DNA from: JAGPUQ01 sp036961295
GTDB taxonomy: Bacteria; Pseudomonadota; Gammaproteobacteria; Pseudomonadales; Porticoccaceae
DNA: 64,000 nucleotides
Direction: 5' to 3'
Assembly (NCBI GenBank): GCA_036961295.1
Contig: JBALVX010000002.1
Coordinates: 620,001 to 684,000, forward strand
The notes beneath the pieces are model-generated. The model ran no database searches. It was not told the DNA's origin and was given only the letters and a program-made list of their open reading frames with translations. A program made the position numbers and the translations under genes. Positions 1 through 8,630 of this stretch are shown here, piece by piece (within the stretch, counting starts at the first letter, position 1; each line of letters starts with the position of its first letter).

Positions 1-1
1 T

Positions 2-298
2 GAAATGGCGCGCGCGGAAGATGTTAAAGAAGCGATGCTCGCCTACAGTTTTTTAATTGAACAAAGTATGGAAGAGGGTATGAGTCGGACGCAGCTGGAT
101 GCGTCCATTGAAGATTTTTTACAGAAAGAGTTTGCTTGCCGGCTCGATTACGAAGTCGATGATGGTTTGCGTAAATTACTATCCGATGGCCTGGTGACAG
201 CTTCAGCAGGCGATAGCTTATTTGCAGTCGATCCAGAGCGAGCTAATCAATTACTCGAGCAGCGTTGGCAAAAGCTGCTTCCTGCAAACAAACAGTAG
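2..298 (+). CDS. DUF3754 (TMEM143-like) protein, C-terminal part
   Basis: The reading frame is open from the first base of the window, so the start lies upstream and only about the last 98 residues are visible. The segment resembles the C-terminal end of DUF3754/TMEM143-type proteins: a helical stretch (DVKEAMLAYSFLI), then an acidic region containing DYEVDDGLRKLLSDGLV and a terminal LLEQRW element, which looks like a small winged-helix-like module. No membrane segment lies in the visible part. The function of the family is unknown to me. It converges on the next gene with only 16 bases between stop codons and no obvious terminator. The family call rests on the pattern of the C-terminal module alone. 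Confidence 0.6.
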   Translation, partial: EMARAEDVKEAMLAYSFLIEQSMEEGMSRTQLDASIEDFLQKEFACRLDYEVDDGLRKLLSDGLVTASAGDSLFAVDPERANQLLEQRWQKLLPANKQ

Positions 299-314
299 AT
301 ACCTTTACGATGGT

Positions 315-797
315 TTACTGGTTTGGCTTTTCTAACGCTGCCAGCGCGTCCCTAATATTTTCTACGCGACGACGGTTGGTGCCGAGATCGGAGTGACCTA
401 CTCGCGAGGCAGAACGCACCGCCATGGCTTCGCCTTCGGCGAGAATAAATTCTACGTCGTCCACATAACGCATAATTAAGGTGGTGAACGTTACCCACAG
501 ATAATTATCGCTTTGTGCTTTTATTTCGGTCCGCGGCATATCGGCGATAACTTTGAGCAGGGCAGCATTTTGCTTTGCTACACCGCCGTTCACGGAAAGG
601 GGTTTGATTATCTGGCTCTGGTCGGCGGCCTGGCTACTGACGCAGTTGGGTGTGGAAGGGCAGGGAGCAAGTTTTCCATCGGCAATAAAATCGGCTGAAG
701 GTCCGGCGCAGACGTTAAGAGCCCACAGCGAAGCAATTAATCCGGTCAGCAGGGCGGGAAGAGTGATTCGAATTTTATTCATGATATGTTTTTCCAT
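315..797 (-). CDS. DUF1499 family secreted protein
   Basis: DUF1499 protein of 160 residues; its biochemical role is not established. The family signatures are clear: CPSTPNCVSSQ near residues 46-56, a VTFTTLIMRYVDDVEF block, and the C-terminal VRSASRVGHSDLGTNRRRVE block near 128-147. A hydrophobic N-terminal segment (about residues 11-31, ending VCAG) looks like a signal peptide, so the product is probably periplasmic or envelope-attached. An internal ATG at 782 (residue 6) has a better spaced GGA upstream than the ATG at 797, so the protein may be 155 residues. It appears to be a single-gene unit, convergent with the DUF3754 gene. Confidence 0.8.
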   Translation of the reverse strand: MEKHIMNKIRITLPALLTGLIASLWALNVCAGPSADFIADGKLAPCPSTPNCVSSQAADQSQIIKPLSVNGGVAKQNAALLKVIADMPRTEIKAQSDNYLWVTFTTLIMRYVDDVEFILAEGEAMAVRSASRVGHSDLGTNRRRVENIRDALAALEKPNQ

Positions 798-854
798 AAA
801 GAATAATTAGAGGCCATAACGAACAGTTAGATGGCATAGTTTAAGTATTCTAAT

Positions 855-1991
855 TTAAAGATCCAGGTCGCGGGCAATAATATTGCGCTGGATTTCGCTG
901 GTGCCCTCGCCAATCACATAAACCAAAGCGTCTCGATGAAAGCGGCCGACGGGGTACTCTCGCATAATGCCGGCACCACCGAGAATACGGATGGCATTTT
1001 CGCTCACCTTAAGTGCGGTTTCACTCGCGATAAGTTTTACTTTTGCGGCGGTGGCGGAATCGAGTGTGCCCTGGTCGATGCGCCACGCGCCATAGTATAC
1101 CAACCACTGAGCGGCTTCGATTTCCGCCGCCATATCGGCGAGCTTGTGGGCGATGGCCTGAAACTTGCCGATGGTTTTGTCGCCAACCACGCGCTCCTGC
1201 GCATAGCGGTGGGCCACGCCCATTGCGCCCTTTGCCATGCCCAGACAATTGGCGGCGACACCGACTCGGTTTTCCGACAGGCATTCCAGAATGATGGAGT
1301 AGGTGCCCTCGACCCCGCCGAGTAGGCAGTCGTCCGGTACAAACACATCTTCCAAATAAATAAGGCCGGTTTCCGAAGCGCGGATACCTTCTTTATCCAG
1401 CTTGCTAATGGTGACTCCAGCACTGGGCAGTGCCACTAAAAATAAACTGATGGCCTCGGCCGTTGGTTCGGGACTGGTGCGCGCCGCTAGCGTAATAAAA
1501 TCGGCAAAGGGCGCATTGGTGATATAAAGTTTGCTGCCATTGATGCGATAGCCACCGTCGATCTTGGTGGCGGTGGTTTTCATGGCGCGGATATTGGAGC
1601 CAACATCGGGCTCGCTAAGCCCGAAGGCAGCAATTTTTTCGCCCTTAATGGCGGGTTTAAAAAATTGGGTTTTTTGTGGTTCAGTGCCGGCTCGCCAGAT
1701 TGGCCAGATGCCTAAGTGACTGTGGGCAGACCAGGCTGAGGAAAACGCCTGACTTACCCGGCTCATTTCTTCACGCACAATGCATTCGGATAGTTTGTCG
1801 AAACCAGAACCGCCATCGGCCTCTGGATAACGCACACCGATCAAGCCGATATCGCCCCACTTTTTAAACAGTTCGCGGGGGAAGCTTTCGTTGTCGTCGG
1901 CCTCCCGGGCCAGGGGCGCAATTTCCGCAGCGCAAAATTTGCGTACGGTTTCGCGCAGGGCATTGTGTTCGGCACTAAAACTGAAATCCAT
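855..1991 (-). CDS. acyl-CoA dehydrogenase
   Basis: FAD-dependent acyl-CoA dehydrogenase of about 378 residues, normal for the soluble short/medium/branched-chain class. It oxidises an acyl-CoA to the 2-enoyl-CoA and passes electrons to ETF. Visible marks are the AFGLSEPDVGSN flavin/substrate motif near residue 125, the helical C-terminal domain with a RILGGAGIMREYPVGRFHRD block, and the GEGTSEIQRNIIARDL tail containing the usual catalytic Glu (about residue 362). An in-frame GTG lies three codons upstream at 2000, but the ATG at 1991 has AGGCGG at good spacing and begins with the typical MDFSFSAEH. The substrate cannot be told; isovaleryl-, glutaryl- or other branched chains are possible. 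It is divergent from serC. Confidence 0.88.
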   Translation of the reverse strand: MDFSFSAEHNALRETVRKFCAAEIAPLAREADDNESFPRELFKKWGDIGLIGVRYPEADGGSGFDKLSECIVREEMSRVSQAFSSAWSAHSHLGIWPIWRAGTEPQKTQFFKPAIKGEKIAAFGLSEPDVGSNIRAMKTTATKIDGGYRINGSKLYITNAPFADFITLAARTSPEPTAEAISLFLVALPSAGVTISKLDKEGIRASETGLIYLEDVFVPDDCLLGGVEGTYSIILECLSENRVGVAANCLGMAKGAMGVAHRYAQERVVGDKTIGKFQAIAHKLADMAAEIEAAQWLVYYGAWRIDQGTLDSATAAKVKLIASETALKVSENAIRILGGAGIMREYPVGRFHRDALVYVIGEGTSEIQRNIIARDLDL

Positions 1992-2044
1992 AGTGGGCAC
2001 CGCCTAGTTGGCGTTCTGATTATTAGGGGGCTCATCTCGTAGCG

Positions 2045-2222
2045 CAGAGACCTGCTCGCAAGCCCATGCTAAAAGTATACCGGAGCCTTTAGTCCAGGGG
2101 TGGTTCAGGGGATAGCACTGGGAGACGGGCTTCCTCTGTCGATTTTCCTGCTTAATAGGTGAAGAGTAAGGGTTTTTGCTTTCCCGCGAGGCCAAAGGGC
2201 AGTAGAATTGCTGCCCTTTTTT
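2045..2222 (+). promoter_or_regulatory. structured serC leader ending in a terminator (attenuator candidate)
   Basis: Plus-strand RNA upstream of serC can fold into a long stem. CAGAG (2045-2049) pairs with CTCTG (2134-2138) and AAGCCC (2060-2065) with GGGCTT (2127-2132), leaving a 10-nt bulge on the 5' side. An inner CCAG/CTGG pair (2094-2097 with 2118-2121) sits inside. The leader ends with a textbook terminator at 2194-2222, 54 bases before the serC start. A short ORF at 2066-2092 (MLKVYRSL) is present but has no serine-codon run. No plus-strand gene lies upstream for this terminator to serve. This is a candidate cis-regulatory leader or a small RNA and matches no riboswitch I recognise. 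Confidence 0.4.
2194..2222 (+). terminator. intrinsic terminator upstream of serC
   Basis: Perfect 9-bp stem: AAAGGGCAG (2194-2202), 8-nt loop, CTGCCCTTT (2211-2219), followed by more T to 2222. The T tract is on the plus strand only, so it stops transcription heading toward serC, which starts at 2277. Confidence 0.75.
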
Positions 2223-2276
2223 CAAGGATTCGGGATTGAGTTGTTCCCGGAGCCATCTCCGACTAACAGGACGAGC

Positions 2277-3416
2277 ATGAAGCCCACGGCCGATACCCTA
2301 AACCAACCTAAAATCAAGCCACTAAACCCCAATTTTTCTTCAGGTCCGTGCAGTAAGCGCCCCGGTTACGCCCTGGAAAATCTGGATATTGCCACGCTGG
2401 GCCGCTCCCACCGGTCAGCGGCAGGTAAGACTGCCTTGCTCAAGACCTGCGTTGATACCGCAGAGCTATTGGGTTTACCCGAGGGTTATCGGGTCGGCGT
2501 GGTACCGGCTTCGGACACCGGCGCGATGGAAATGGCGATGTGGTCATTGCTGGGAGCTCGTCCGGTCGATGTATTTGCCTGGGAATCTTTTGGCCAGGGC
2601 TGGATAACGGACATTAACAAGCAACTTAAGCTTGATGCGGTGAATGCTTATACCGCCGACTACGGCCAGCTGCCGGATTTACAGCAGGCCAACCCGAAAC
2701 ACGATGTGGTATTTACCTGGAACGGGACCACTTCTGGCGTTAAGACCCCCAATGCCGACTGGATCAGCGATGAGCGTGAAGGACTGACCATCTGTGATGC
2801 CACCTCTGCGGTGTTTGCCATGGAAATGCCCTGGCACAAACTCGACGTGGTGACCTTTAGTTGGCAAAAAGTATTGGGTGGCGAAGGCGCCCACGGCATG
2901 CTGATACTGAGCCCTCGCGCGGTGGAGCGTTTGGAAAACTACACGCCGCCGTGGCCCTTACCGAAAATTTTTCGTTTGACCAAAGGCAATAAACTAATTG
3001 AAGGTGTGTTTAGGGGCGAGACTATCAATACCCCCTCTATGCTCTGCGTGGCGGATTATCTCGACGCCCTGGATTGGGTACGCTCACTGGGCGGGGTCGA
3101 TGGGGCCATTGCCAAATCTCGCGATAACCTCGCTGTGATAGAGTCTTTTGTCGCCGACAACGACTGGATCGATTTTCTTGCTGCTAGCCCAGAGACACGT
3201 TCCAATACCAGTGTGTGTTTGGTGGTGGACGCCGCCGACGACCAGGTTAAAGCGATGGCCAAATTGCTGGATGCCGAAGGCGTGGCTTACGACATCGGCG
3301 CTTACCGAGACGCTCCGGCAGGCTTGCGAATTTGGTGTGGTGCGACCGTCGAGGCCAGTGATCTCGACGCCTTGATGCCCTGGTTAAGCTGGGCCTACGC
3401 TCAGGCGACGGCCTGA
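2277..3416 (+). CDS. serC: phosphoserine aminotransferase
   Basis: PLP enzyme of about 379 residues that converts 3-phosphohydroxypyruvate and glutamate to phosphoserine, the second step of serine synthesis. It is of the divergent SerC type found in alphaproteobacteria and methanogens rather than the E. coli type. Marks are NFSSGPCSKRPGY near the N-terminus, GRSHRSAAGK, VVPASDTGAMEMAMW, and the PLP lysine in FSWQKVLGGEGAHG (K198). The ATG at 2277 is preceded by AGGA at good spacing; a longer frame from 2208 would run into the upstream terminator and is less likely. serA follows 144 bases downstream and the two probably act together. Confidence 0.9.
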   Translation: MKPTADTLNQPKIKPLNPNFSSGPCSKRPGYALENLDIATLGRSHRSAAGKTALLKTCVDTAELLGLPEGYRVGVVPASDTGAMEMAMWSLLGARPVDVFAWESFGQGWITDINKQLKLDAVNAYTADYGQLPDLQQANPKHDVVFTWNGTTSGVKTPNADWISDEREGLTICDATSAVFAMEMPWHKLDVVTFSWQKVLGGEGAHGMLILSPRAVERLENYTPPWPLPKIFRLTKGNKLIEGVFRGETINTPSMLCVADYLDALDWVRSLGGVDGAIAKSRDNLAVIESFVADNDWIDFLAASPETRSNTSVCLVVDAADDQVKAMAKLLDAEGVAYDIGAYRDAPAGLRIWCGATVEASDLDALMPWLSWAYAQATA

Positions 3417-3560
3417 TTAGCCCAGGCTAATCCTCGGCGAGGTAAGACTCAGACAGGCGACCGTTAATTTAATACGCAGTCTTCAGACATACATTTATCA
3501 AGTACGTTAACTGGCAACAAATAACGTACCGGCAATCTACAGGCAACAACAGGAATCAAC

Positions 3561-4730
3561 ATGTTTAAGATTCGCACCTACAACCAAATCTCCAGCTTGG
3601 GTCTCGACCGCTTTCCCCGTGACAACTACCAGGTCGCCCCCGATCTTGACGCGCCAGAAGCGTTTATTTTGCGCAGCCAAAAACTTCACACCGAGACCGT
3701 GCCGGATAGCTTGCTGGCTGTCGCACGCGCCGGCGCTGGGGTTAATAATGTGCCGGTAGCGGATTACAGCGAACGCGGAATCGTGGTGTTTAACTCGCCG
3801 GGCGCGAACGCCAATGCCGTTAAAGAGCTGGTAGTGACCGGTTTGTTAATGGCCTCCAGAGATATTTTTACTGGCATGAGCTACGTTCAGGGGCTCACCG
3901 AAATCAGTGATTCCGCCGAGATGGCAGCGCTGCTTGAGAAAGAGAAAAAACGGTTTGCTGGCTGTGAGTTGACCGGTAAAACCTTAGGCGTAGTCGGCCT
4001 CGGTGCCATTGGTGCGGTGGTTGCCAATATGGCGCTGGATATGGGCATGAAAGTTTTGGGTTACGACCCCGCGCTTTCGGTCGAGGCAGCGTGGCGTCTA
4101 TCCAGTCGCGTCGAGAAAATGGATAACCTGCAAAGCCTGCTCAGTCGCGCCGATTATGTGACGCTGCATGTGCCCGCGATGGAAGCTACTAAAAATCTGA
4201 TCAACGAAGAAACCCTGGGCAGCTTAAAGCCGGGTGCAGCGCTGTTGAATTTTGCCCGCGAAGAAATCGTTAATACCGAAGCGGTTATTGCGGCTCTGGA
4301 TAGCGGTCGACTGCGTCGCTTTGTTACCGATTTTCCGGTACCGGCCCTGCTGGGTCGCGACAATGTGATTGCGATGCCACATATCGGCGCGAGCACGGGA
4401 GAAGCAGAGGAAAATTGCGCGATTATGGCGGCAGATCAACTGATGGATTTTCTGGAAAGCGGCAATATCCGCAACTCGGTAAATTTCCCCGCTACCAGCA
4501 TGGCCCGCAATGGCGGTTATCGCCTCACCGTAAACAATGCCAATGTTCCCAAGGTGTTGAGCAATGTGCTGGCGGTGCTTTCCGACTGCAACAACAATGT
4601 GCTCGATCTGGTCAATAAAAGCCGGGATGACATTGCCTACAACATTATCGATGTGGAAGAAGCGCCGGATCAGTGCATTGTCGATGCAATCAAGGCAGTG
4701 GAAGGCGTCAAACGCGTACGCTTGTTGTAA
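3561..4730 (+). CDS. serA: D-3-phosphoglycerate dehydrogenase
   Basis: Catalyses the first step of serine synthesis, oxidation of 3-phosphoglycerate with NAD. It is a short SerA (389 residues): substrate domain, Rossmann domain with VGLGAIGAVVA (about 145-155), catalytic Arg in NFAREEIV (R233) and His in MPHIGASTGEAEEN (H274), then a C-terminal ACT domain (about 318-389) that in relatives binds serine for feedback control. The usual DVF..EP segment reads TDFPVPALL, so the Glu that normally pairs with the catalytic His is not at its usual place. Related short SerAs look similar there, so I do not call it broken. It pairs with serC just upstream. Its last codons merge into a 13-bp degenerate repeat. 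Confidence 0.92.
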   Translation: MFKIRTYNQISSLGLDRFPRDNYQVAPDLDAPEAFILRSQKLHTETVPDSLLAVARAGAGVNNVPVADYSERGIVVFNSPGANANAVKELVVTGLLMASRDIFTGMSYVQGLTEISDSAEMAALLEKEKKRFAGCELTGKTLGVVGLGAIGAVVANMALDMGMKVLGYDPALSVEAAWRLSSRVEKMDNLQSLLSRADYVTLHVPAMEATKNLINEETLGSLKPGAALLNFAREEIVNTEAVIAALDSGRLRRFVTDFPVPALLGRDNVIAMPHIGASTGEAEENCAIMAADQLMDFLESGNIRNSVNFPATSMARNGGYRLTVNNANVPKVLSNVLAVLSDCNNNVLDLVNKSRDDIAYNIIDVEEAPDQCIVDAIKAVEGVKRVRLL

Positions 4731-4773
4731 GCATTGCTAATGAAGTTTGCTAACAAAGTTTGCTTAAAAGGCG
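4722..4773 (+). repeat. 13-bp degenerate tandem repeat over the serA stop codon
   Basis: Four units of about 13 bp. The clear ones are TGCTAATGAAGTT (4735-4747) and TGCTAACAAAGTT (4748-4760), followed by a decayed TGCTTAAAAGGCG. The first, most decayed copy (4722-4734) contains the serA stop at 4728-4730. The last copy runs into a weak AAAAG/CTTTT hairpin that may help end transcription. Confidence 0.65.
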
Positions 4774-4817
4774 GCTTTTTTAGTTTTTACCGAAGACTCT
4801 CAAGCTGAATCAGCCCG

Positions 4818-7526
4818 TCAGGCTGGTGCCGGAGCTGCCCGGCCTTCGTCGGCTCGCTTCAGTTTGGTGGTTTCGAGGCGAATACTGTTAACAGCGCCGT
4901 CGATGCGATCAATCTCCTCTGCACGCACCAGGGTGTGCAACAGCTTTACCTGTTCGTCCAGATCGCCTAAATGATACACCGCAGCGATACCAGAAAGCTG
5001 GTGGCAAATCTCCTTCATGGCATCCGTATCCCGCGCGTTTAATGCCGTGTTGATGTTGCTTAGTAAACGATAAATTTCAGCAAAGTAGCGTTCTTTCGGA
5101 ATGCTGGCCGCGCTGTCGAGCATCTGTGGTGAGGGTGCTCCGGCGCGCCCAGATAACTCAAACAACGCTTGTAGAAGTTGTTTTTCATCAAAAGGTTTGT
5201 TGATAATTCGCTCTACCGTCAGCGGCTTGAGTTCCTGCCGGATGTCGATGAGCACATCGGCGGTGAGCACAATCACCGGGGTATCCCGGTTTGGGTTGTC
5301 GGTTTGTCGAATCTCGTGGATGGCTTCTACGCCGGTGACTTCCGGCATGTGCAGGTCTATCAATAGCACATCGTAATGGGTCTTTTGGCAGGCGCTTATC
5401 GCTTCGCGGCCATTGCTGGCCTGTTGATATTGACAACCGGTACGCGCAAGCAAAGTACACAATAGCAAACGGCTGAATTCATTATCCTCGGCAACCAGTA
5501 CCTGGATACCGTCCAGGTTGACACTGGCGTCGTTTTCATTCGATGTTGACCCAACATTAACTAGCGCCGCCTTGAGTTCCGCCAGGCCAGCGGGTTTCGC
5601 GATGAAGGTGGCTGTCGGGTGGCCGTTGATCAGCGCTTCGGGTAATTGCTCGCGAATAACCTGTAGAGGTGCCTGCACTACTACCGGGCAGGGCAAGTTG
5701 TCGATTACATATTCGAGTGCCGCCATTTGTTGATGCTCTGGTTCGCCGAGCGACCAGTTGATCAGCACCGCGGTGGGAGTATGTGCGGCGAGAGTATCAA
5801 TTAATTCGTCAAAGCTAGCGGCTTCAATGAATTCGTTTGTTATGCGCGTTAATAAATGACGGCCGGCATTACGGCTCTGCTCGTCGGTGTCATAGAGTAG
5901 TACCGGGCCGGGAATATCGGCAGCTTGCGGTTTGGGAAGTTGTTGAGCCAGGGGTAAGACGATTCTACACAGAGTGCCTTTCCCCGGCTTGCTGTCGAAA
6001 TGGATTGTGCCGCCCATCAGATTGATATAGGCCTTAACAATGGGTAGTCCGAGGCCGGTGCCGCCAAAGCGGCGACTGATAGTGGTGTCGGCTTGCACAA
6101 AAGCTTCAAAAATTTGCTCCTGCTGGGCGGGACTCATGCCGATGCCGGTATCGCTCACGGCAATAATCATCTTGTCGTGAAGGGGGTCCTGGCGATCAAT
6201 GGAAATGCGGATCGTCACGCTGCCCCGCTCGGTAAACTTGATGGCATTGCCGACTAAGTTGGTCATAATCTGCCGGATGCGCATAGCGTCGCCGATCAAG
6301 CGGTCGGGAATGTCGGGGTCGAAGTCACAGTACAGTTCGATGCCCTTGTGGTGGGCGGCGGGGGCCAGTAATTGAACCGGATGTTCGATACACTCGAACA
6401 CGTCGTAGGGTTCGTTGATGACGGTTTGGGCACCGGACTGGAGTTTGGTGAATTCGAGAATATCGTTGATCATGGTTAATAGCTGACTTGAAGCACTATC
6501 AATAATTTGACAATAGTATTTGTCGCTGCTGTCCAGGGGTGATTGTTCGAGCAGGCGCACAAAACCCTGGATAGAGGTGAGTGGGGTGCGCAATTCGTGG
6601 CTCATGCGGGCGAGAAAGTCAGTTTTGGCGTAGTTTGCGGCCTCGGCTTCTTCGCTGGCCTGCACCGCTGCCGCCGTCGCCCGCTGCAGCGCGGTATTTT
6701 TGGCCTGCAAATCTTTTAGGGCTCTGGTTACATCCACTGTCGCGGTGTTGACTCGCTGCTCCAGGTTTGATCGACTGCGGGCTACCGATTCAGCCAGATG
6801 ATTGATACCGGTGGCGAGAACGGAGAGCTCATCTTCGGTGGAGACCAGGGCGCGTGCACTTAAGTCGCCATGCTGCAGAGAATCAACCGTCTGGGTCAAT
6901 TTGCGGATGGGGGTGAGTACTGATCGGGATAAAGCCAGGGCTAGCAGGAAAGCGGTACCCATAACCCCTGCGGCGAGACCGATGCTAGTAAAAATAATAT
7001 CCCGTTGCTGTTTGCGCGCACTAGCAAGGTCTATTGCGACCACCACCCAGCCGAGGATTTCCCGGGTAACCGCAAGTTGCTCGCTATCGGGATAATCCTC
7101 GACCTCAAGGCTAGTGGTATAAACGGGTTTTTCAAACAACAGGAAGTCATCGTATTGTCGCGGACCAGCACCGAGAGGCTCGGTCAAGCTAATGCTCTCG
7201 CGGGCGGGAAAAGAGGCACTGGGCAACAGCACGCGGCGTTGGCTATCCAAAAAAGCAACGCCGAGGATATTCGGCATCCGTTCTATCGAATTGGCCATGC
7301 TGACCAGCAAAGATTGATTATTGGTGTACAGCGCAAAGTCAGCCGTGCGCGACAGGTGGTCTACCATGCGGTGACCAGACTGATTCATGGTAGCGGTAAT
7401 ATCGCCTTGCCGGATATAGATGTTAGTGGCGGTAAGCAGGGAGGTGATCAGTAATAAGGGCAGTGAGCCAATAAGCAGTAATCGGGCCTGTAAGCTTTGT
7501 CTCAAGGCGCGCGGAAGCCACATCAT
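4818..7526 (-). CDS. hybrid sensor histidine kinase, BarA-like layout
   Basis: Inner-membrane sensor kinase of 902 residues. Order: TM1 (about 15-36), a periplasmic region of about 130 residues (40-160) resembling the BarA/CHASE8 sensor type, TM2 (about 178-200), HAMP, coiled coil (250-295), HisKA with phospho-His H310 in FLARMSHELRTPL, and an HATPase with N box near 420-430 and G boxes DTGIGM and GGTGLGLPI. A pseudo-receiver follows (540-655; the acceptor region reads LINWSLGEPEH with no Asp at the usual place). Then comes a true receiver (673-790; E680, D681, D724, K777) and a C-terminal Hpt-like helix with H842 in CHQLSG. Its ATG overlaps the stop of the binding-protein gene (ATGA), implying translational coupling. 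No partner response regulator is in the window. Confidence 0.9.
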   Translation of the reverse strand: MMWLPRALRQSLQARLLLIGSLPLLLITSLLTATNIYIRQGDITATMNQSGHRMVDHLSRTADFALYTNNQSLLVSMANSIERMPNILGVAFLDSQRRVLLPSASFPARESISLTEPLGAGPRQYDDFLLFEKPVYTTSLEVEDYPDSEQLAVTREILGWVVVAIDLASARKQQRDIIFTSIGLAAGVMGTAFLLALALSRSVLTPIRKLTQTVDSLQHGDLSARALVSTEDELSVLATGINHLAESVARSRSNLEQRVNTATVDVTRALKDLQAKNTALQRATAAAVQASEEAEAANYAKTDFLARMSHELRTPLTSIQGFVRLLEQSPLDSSDKYYCQIIDSASSQLLTMINDILEFTKLQSGAQTVINEPYDVFECIEHPVQLLAPAAHHKGIELYCDFDPDIPDRLIGDAMRIRQIMTNLVGNAIKFTERGSVTIRISIDRQDPLHDKMIIAVSDTGIGMSPAQQEQIFEAFVQADTTISRRFGGTGLGLPIVKAYINLMGGTIHFDSKPGKGTLCRIVLPLAQQLPKPQAADIPGPVLLYDTDEQSRNAGRHLLTRITNEFIEAASFDELIDTLAAHTPTAVLINWSLGEPEHQQMAALEYVIDNLPCPVVVQAPLQVIREQLPEALINGHPTATFIAKPAGLAELKAALVNVGSTSNENDASVNLDGIQVLVAEDNEFSRLLLCTLLARTGCQYQQASNGREAISACQKTHYDVLLIDLHMPEVTGVEAIHEIRQTDNPNRDTPVIVLTADVLIDIRQELKPLTVERIINKPFDEKQLLQALFELSGRAGAPSPQMLDSAASIPKERYFAEIYRLLSNINTALNARDTDAMKEICHQLSGIAAVYHLGDLDEQVKLLHTLVRAEEIDRIDGAVNSIRLETTKLKRADEGRAAPAPA

Positions 7527-8542
7527 GGGCGCTTAGCTAGAGCATCTTCGTACATTTTGTACAGAGCGCTTTCATTGGGGAGGGAGATGTTAAGCGCTTT
7601 GGCGACGGAGGGGTTTGCGTGTAGCGTGTAATAGCGGGGGTAGTGGAGGCCAGCGCTGAAGGCTTTGGTTTTTAGCAGGGCGTCGGCGGTTAGTTCCGCA
7701 CCGTGTTGCCCGATATTGCTGGGGCTTGCATAAATGGACGCCAGCGCCCCGGCATTGGTATAGGCTCTGGAAAAACCGATGACTGGAATTTTGTTGCGAA
7801 ACCCCAAATACAGTGCCCACTTGGCGGTGGCGCGATTAAATACGGCGCTATCCGGCAGGGCGACAAAGACATCGCAGTTTTTGATCAGTGGCGACATAGC
7901 GGCCACCGGATTATCGTGTTCACTGAGGGTTTTTGAGGCCAGGGCAAAGTTGAGGTTTGTGGCCGACTGCTCCAGTGCGGCAATGTTGGCACTGGAAATA
8001 GGCCCCGTTACCGTTGCCGCCTTGCGCGCATTGGGTGCCAATATTCGCGCTAACAACATAATTCGGTCGGGAGACTGATCGAGCACCACCGAGGCGACAT
8101 TTTTTTGATCGGGCGTCTCGCCTTCCAGGCGTTGCCACACATCGCTGGTAATAAACAGGTTAATGGTTTTTTTGCCAGAGCGATTTTGATAGGCAAGCTC
8201 GGTGGCCGGGGTGCCAATGGTGACAATGATGTCTTCCGGCCAGGGCGCGAGCAGTGCATTTTGCTCCGCGCTGTCGCCCAGCACGGTGACTGCGATGCGG
8301 GTATCGGGAGACAGGGCGAGGAGGGTGCTAGAGAAGTGCTGCTGGGTTTCGCGATAATAGTTTTGTTCGCCCGACACTAACAGGCGGACGGTATTAGCCT
8401 GTGCCGAACCACAGCTCAGAATAAATACAATAAGCCCCCACCGCAGATATCTGTGATACCCGCCGATCCGTTTTACTAAGCCTTCCCTAGATTTAATTGC
8501 CAACAATTCCATCATATCTTTTTTGAGAACCCTCACCCCCAC
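7523..8542 (-). CDS. ABC-type substrate-binding protein (PF04392/TrpX-like)
   Basis: Periplasmic binding protein of up to 339 residues with a hydrophobic signal segment (WGLIVFILSCGSAQA), two alpha/beta lobes, and family motifs such as IIVTIGTPATELA, PVIGFSRAYTNAGALASIYASP and GAELTADALL. Relatives bind small ligands such as aromatic amino acids for ABC uptake, but no permease or ATPase gene is present here. The stop overlaps the start of a hybrid sensor kinase, so a sensory role (ligand-bound protein contacting the kinase, as LuxP does LuxQ or TorT does TorS) is more likely than uptake. The start is uncertain: GTG at 8542 lacks a good Shine-Dalgarno, and ATGs at 8515 and 8512 are alternatives that keep the signal peptide. 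Confidence 0.8.
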   Translation of the reverse strand: MGVRVLKKDMMELLAIKSREGLVKRIGGYHRYLRWGLIVFILSCGSAQANTVRLLVSGEQNYYRETQQHFSSTLLALSPDTRIAVTVLGDSAEQNALLAPWPEDIIVTIGTPATELAYQNRSGKKTINLFITSDVWQRLEGETPDQKNVASVVLDQSPDRIMLLARILAPNARKAATVTGPISSANIAALEQSATNLNFALASKTLSEHDNPVAAMSPLIKNCDVFVALPDSAVFNRATAKWALYLGFRNKIPVIGFSRAYTNAGALASIYASPSNIGQHGAELTADALLKTKAFSAGLHYPRYYTLHANPSVAKALNISLPNESALYKMYEDALAKRP

Positions 8543-8598
8543 TAAGGTGAGTAGTTAGGGTTGTTCCCGTCCATTCAGACCCGCCTATCCATTTTGGT

Positions 8599-8630
8599 TT
8601 AAGGGAAATCCAGCGTTGCTTTCAACAGAC
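8599..8630 (-). pseudogene. frameshifted 3' end of the TonB-dependent receptor gene
   Basis: Remnant of the missing C-terminus in the -1 frame: LLKATLDFP then TAA at 8599-8601. It matches FLRAQIELP of the neighbouring receptor at every position either exactly or by conservative change. This is what identifies a single missing base at about 8628-8630. Confidence 0.75.

Noticed and set aside
2045..2222. 6S RNA (ssrS) in the serC leader
   Set aside because: Length and a central bulge fit loosely, but the sequence lacks the conserved closing stems I know, ends with its own terminator before serC, and is not beside zapA/ygfA.
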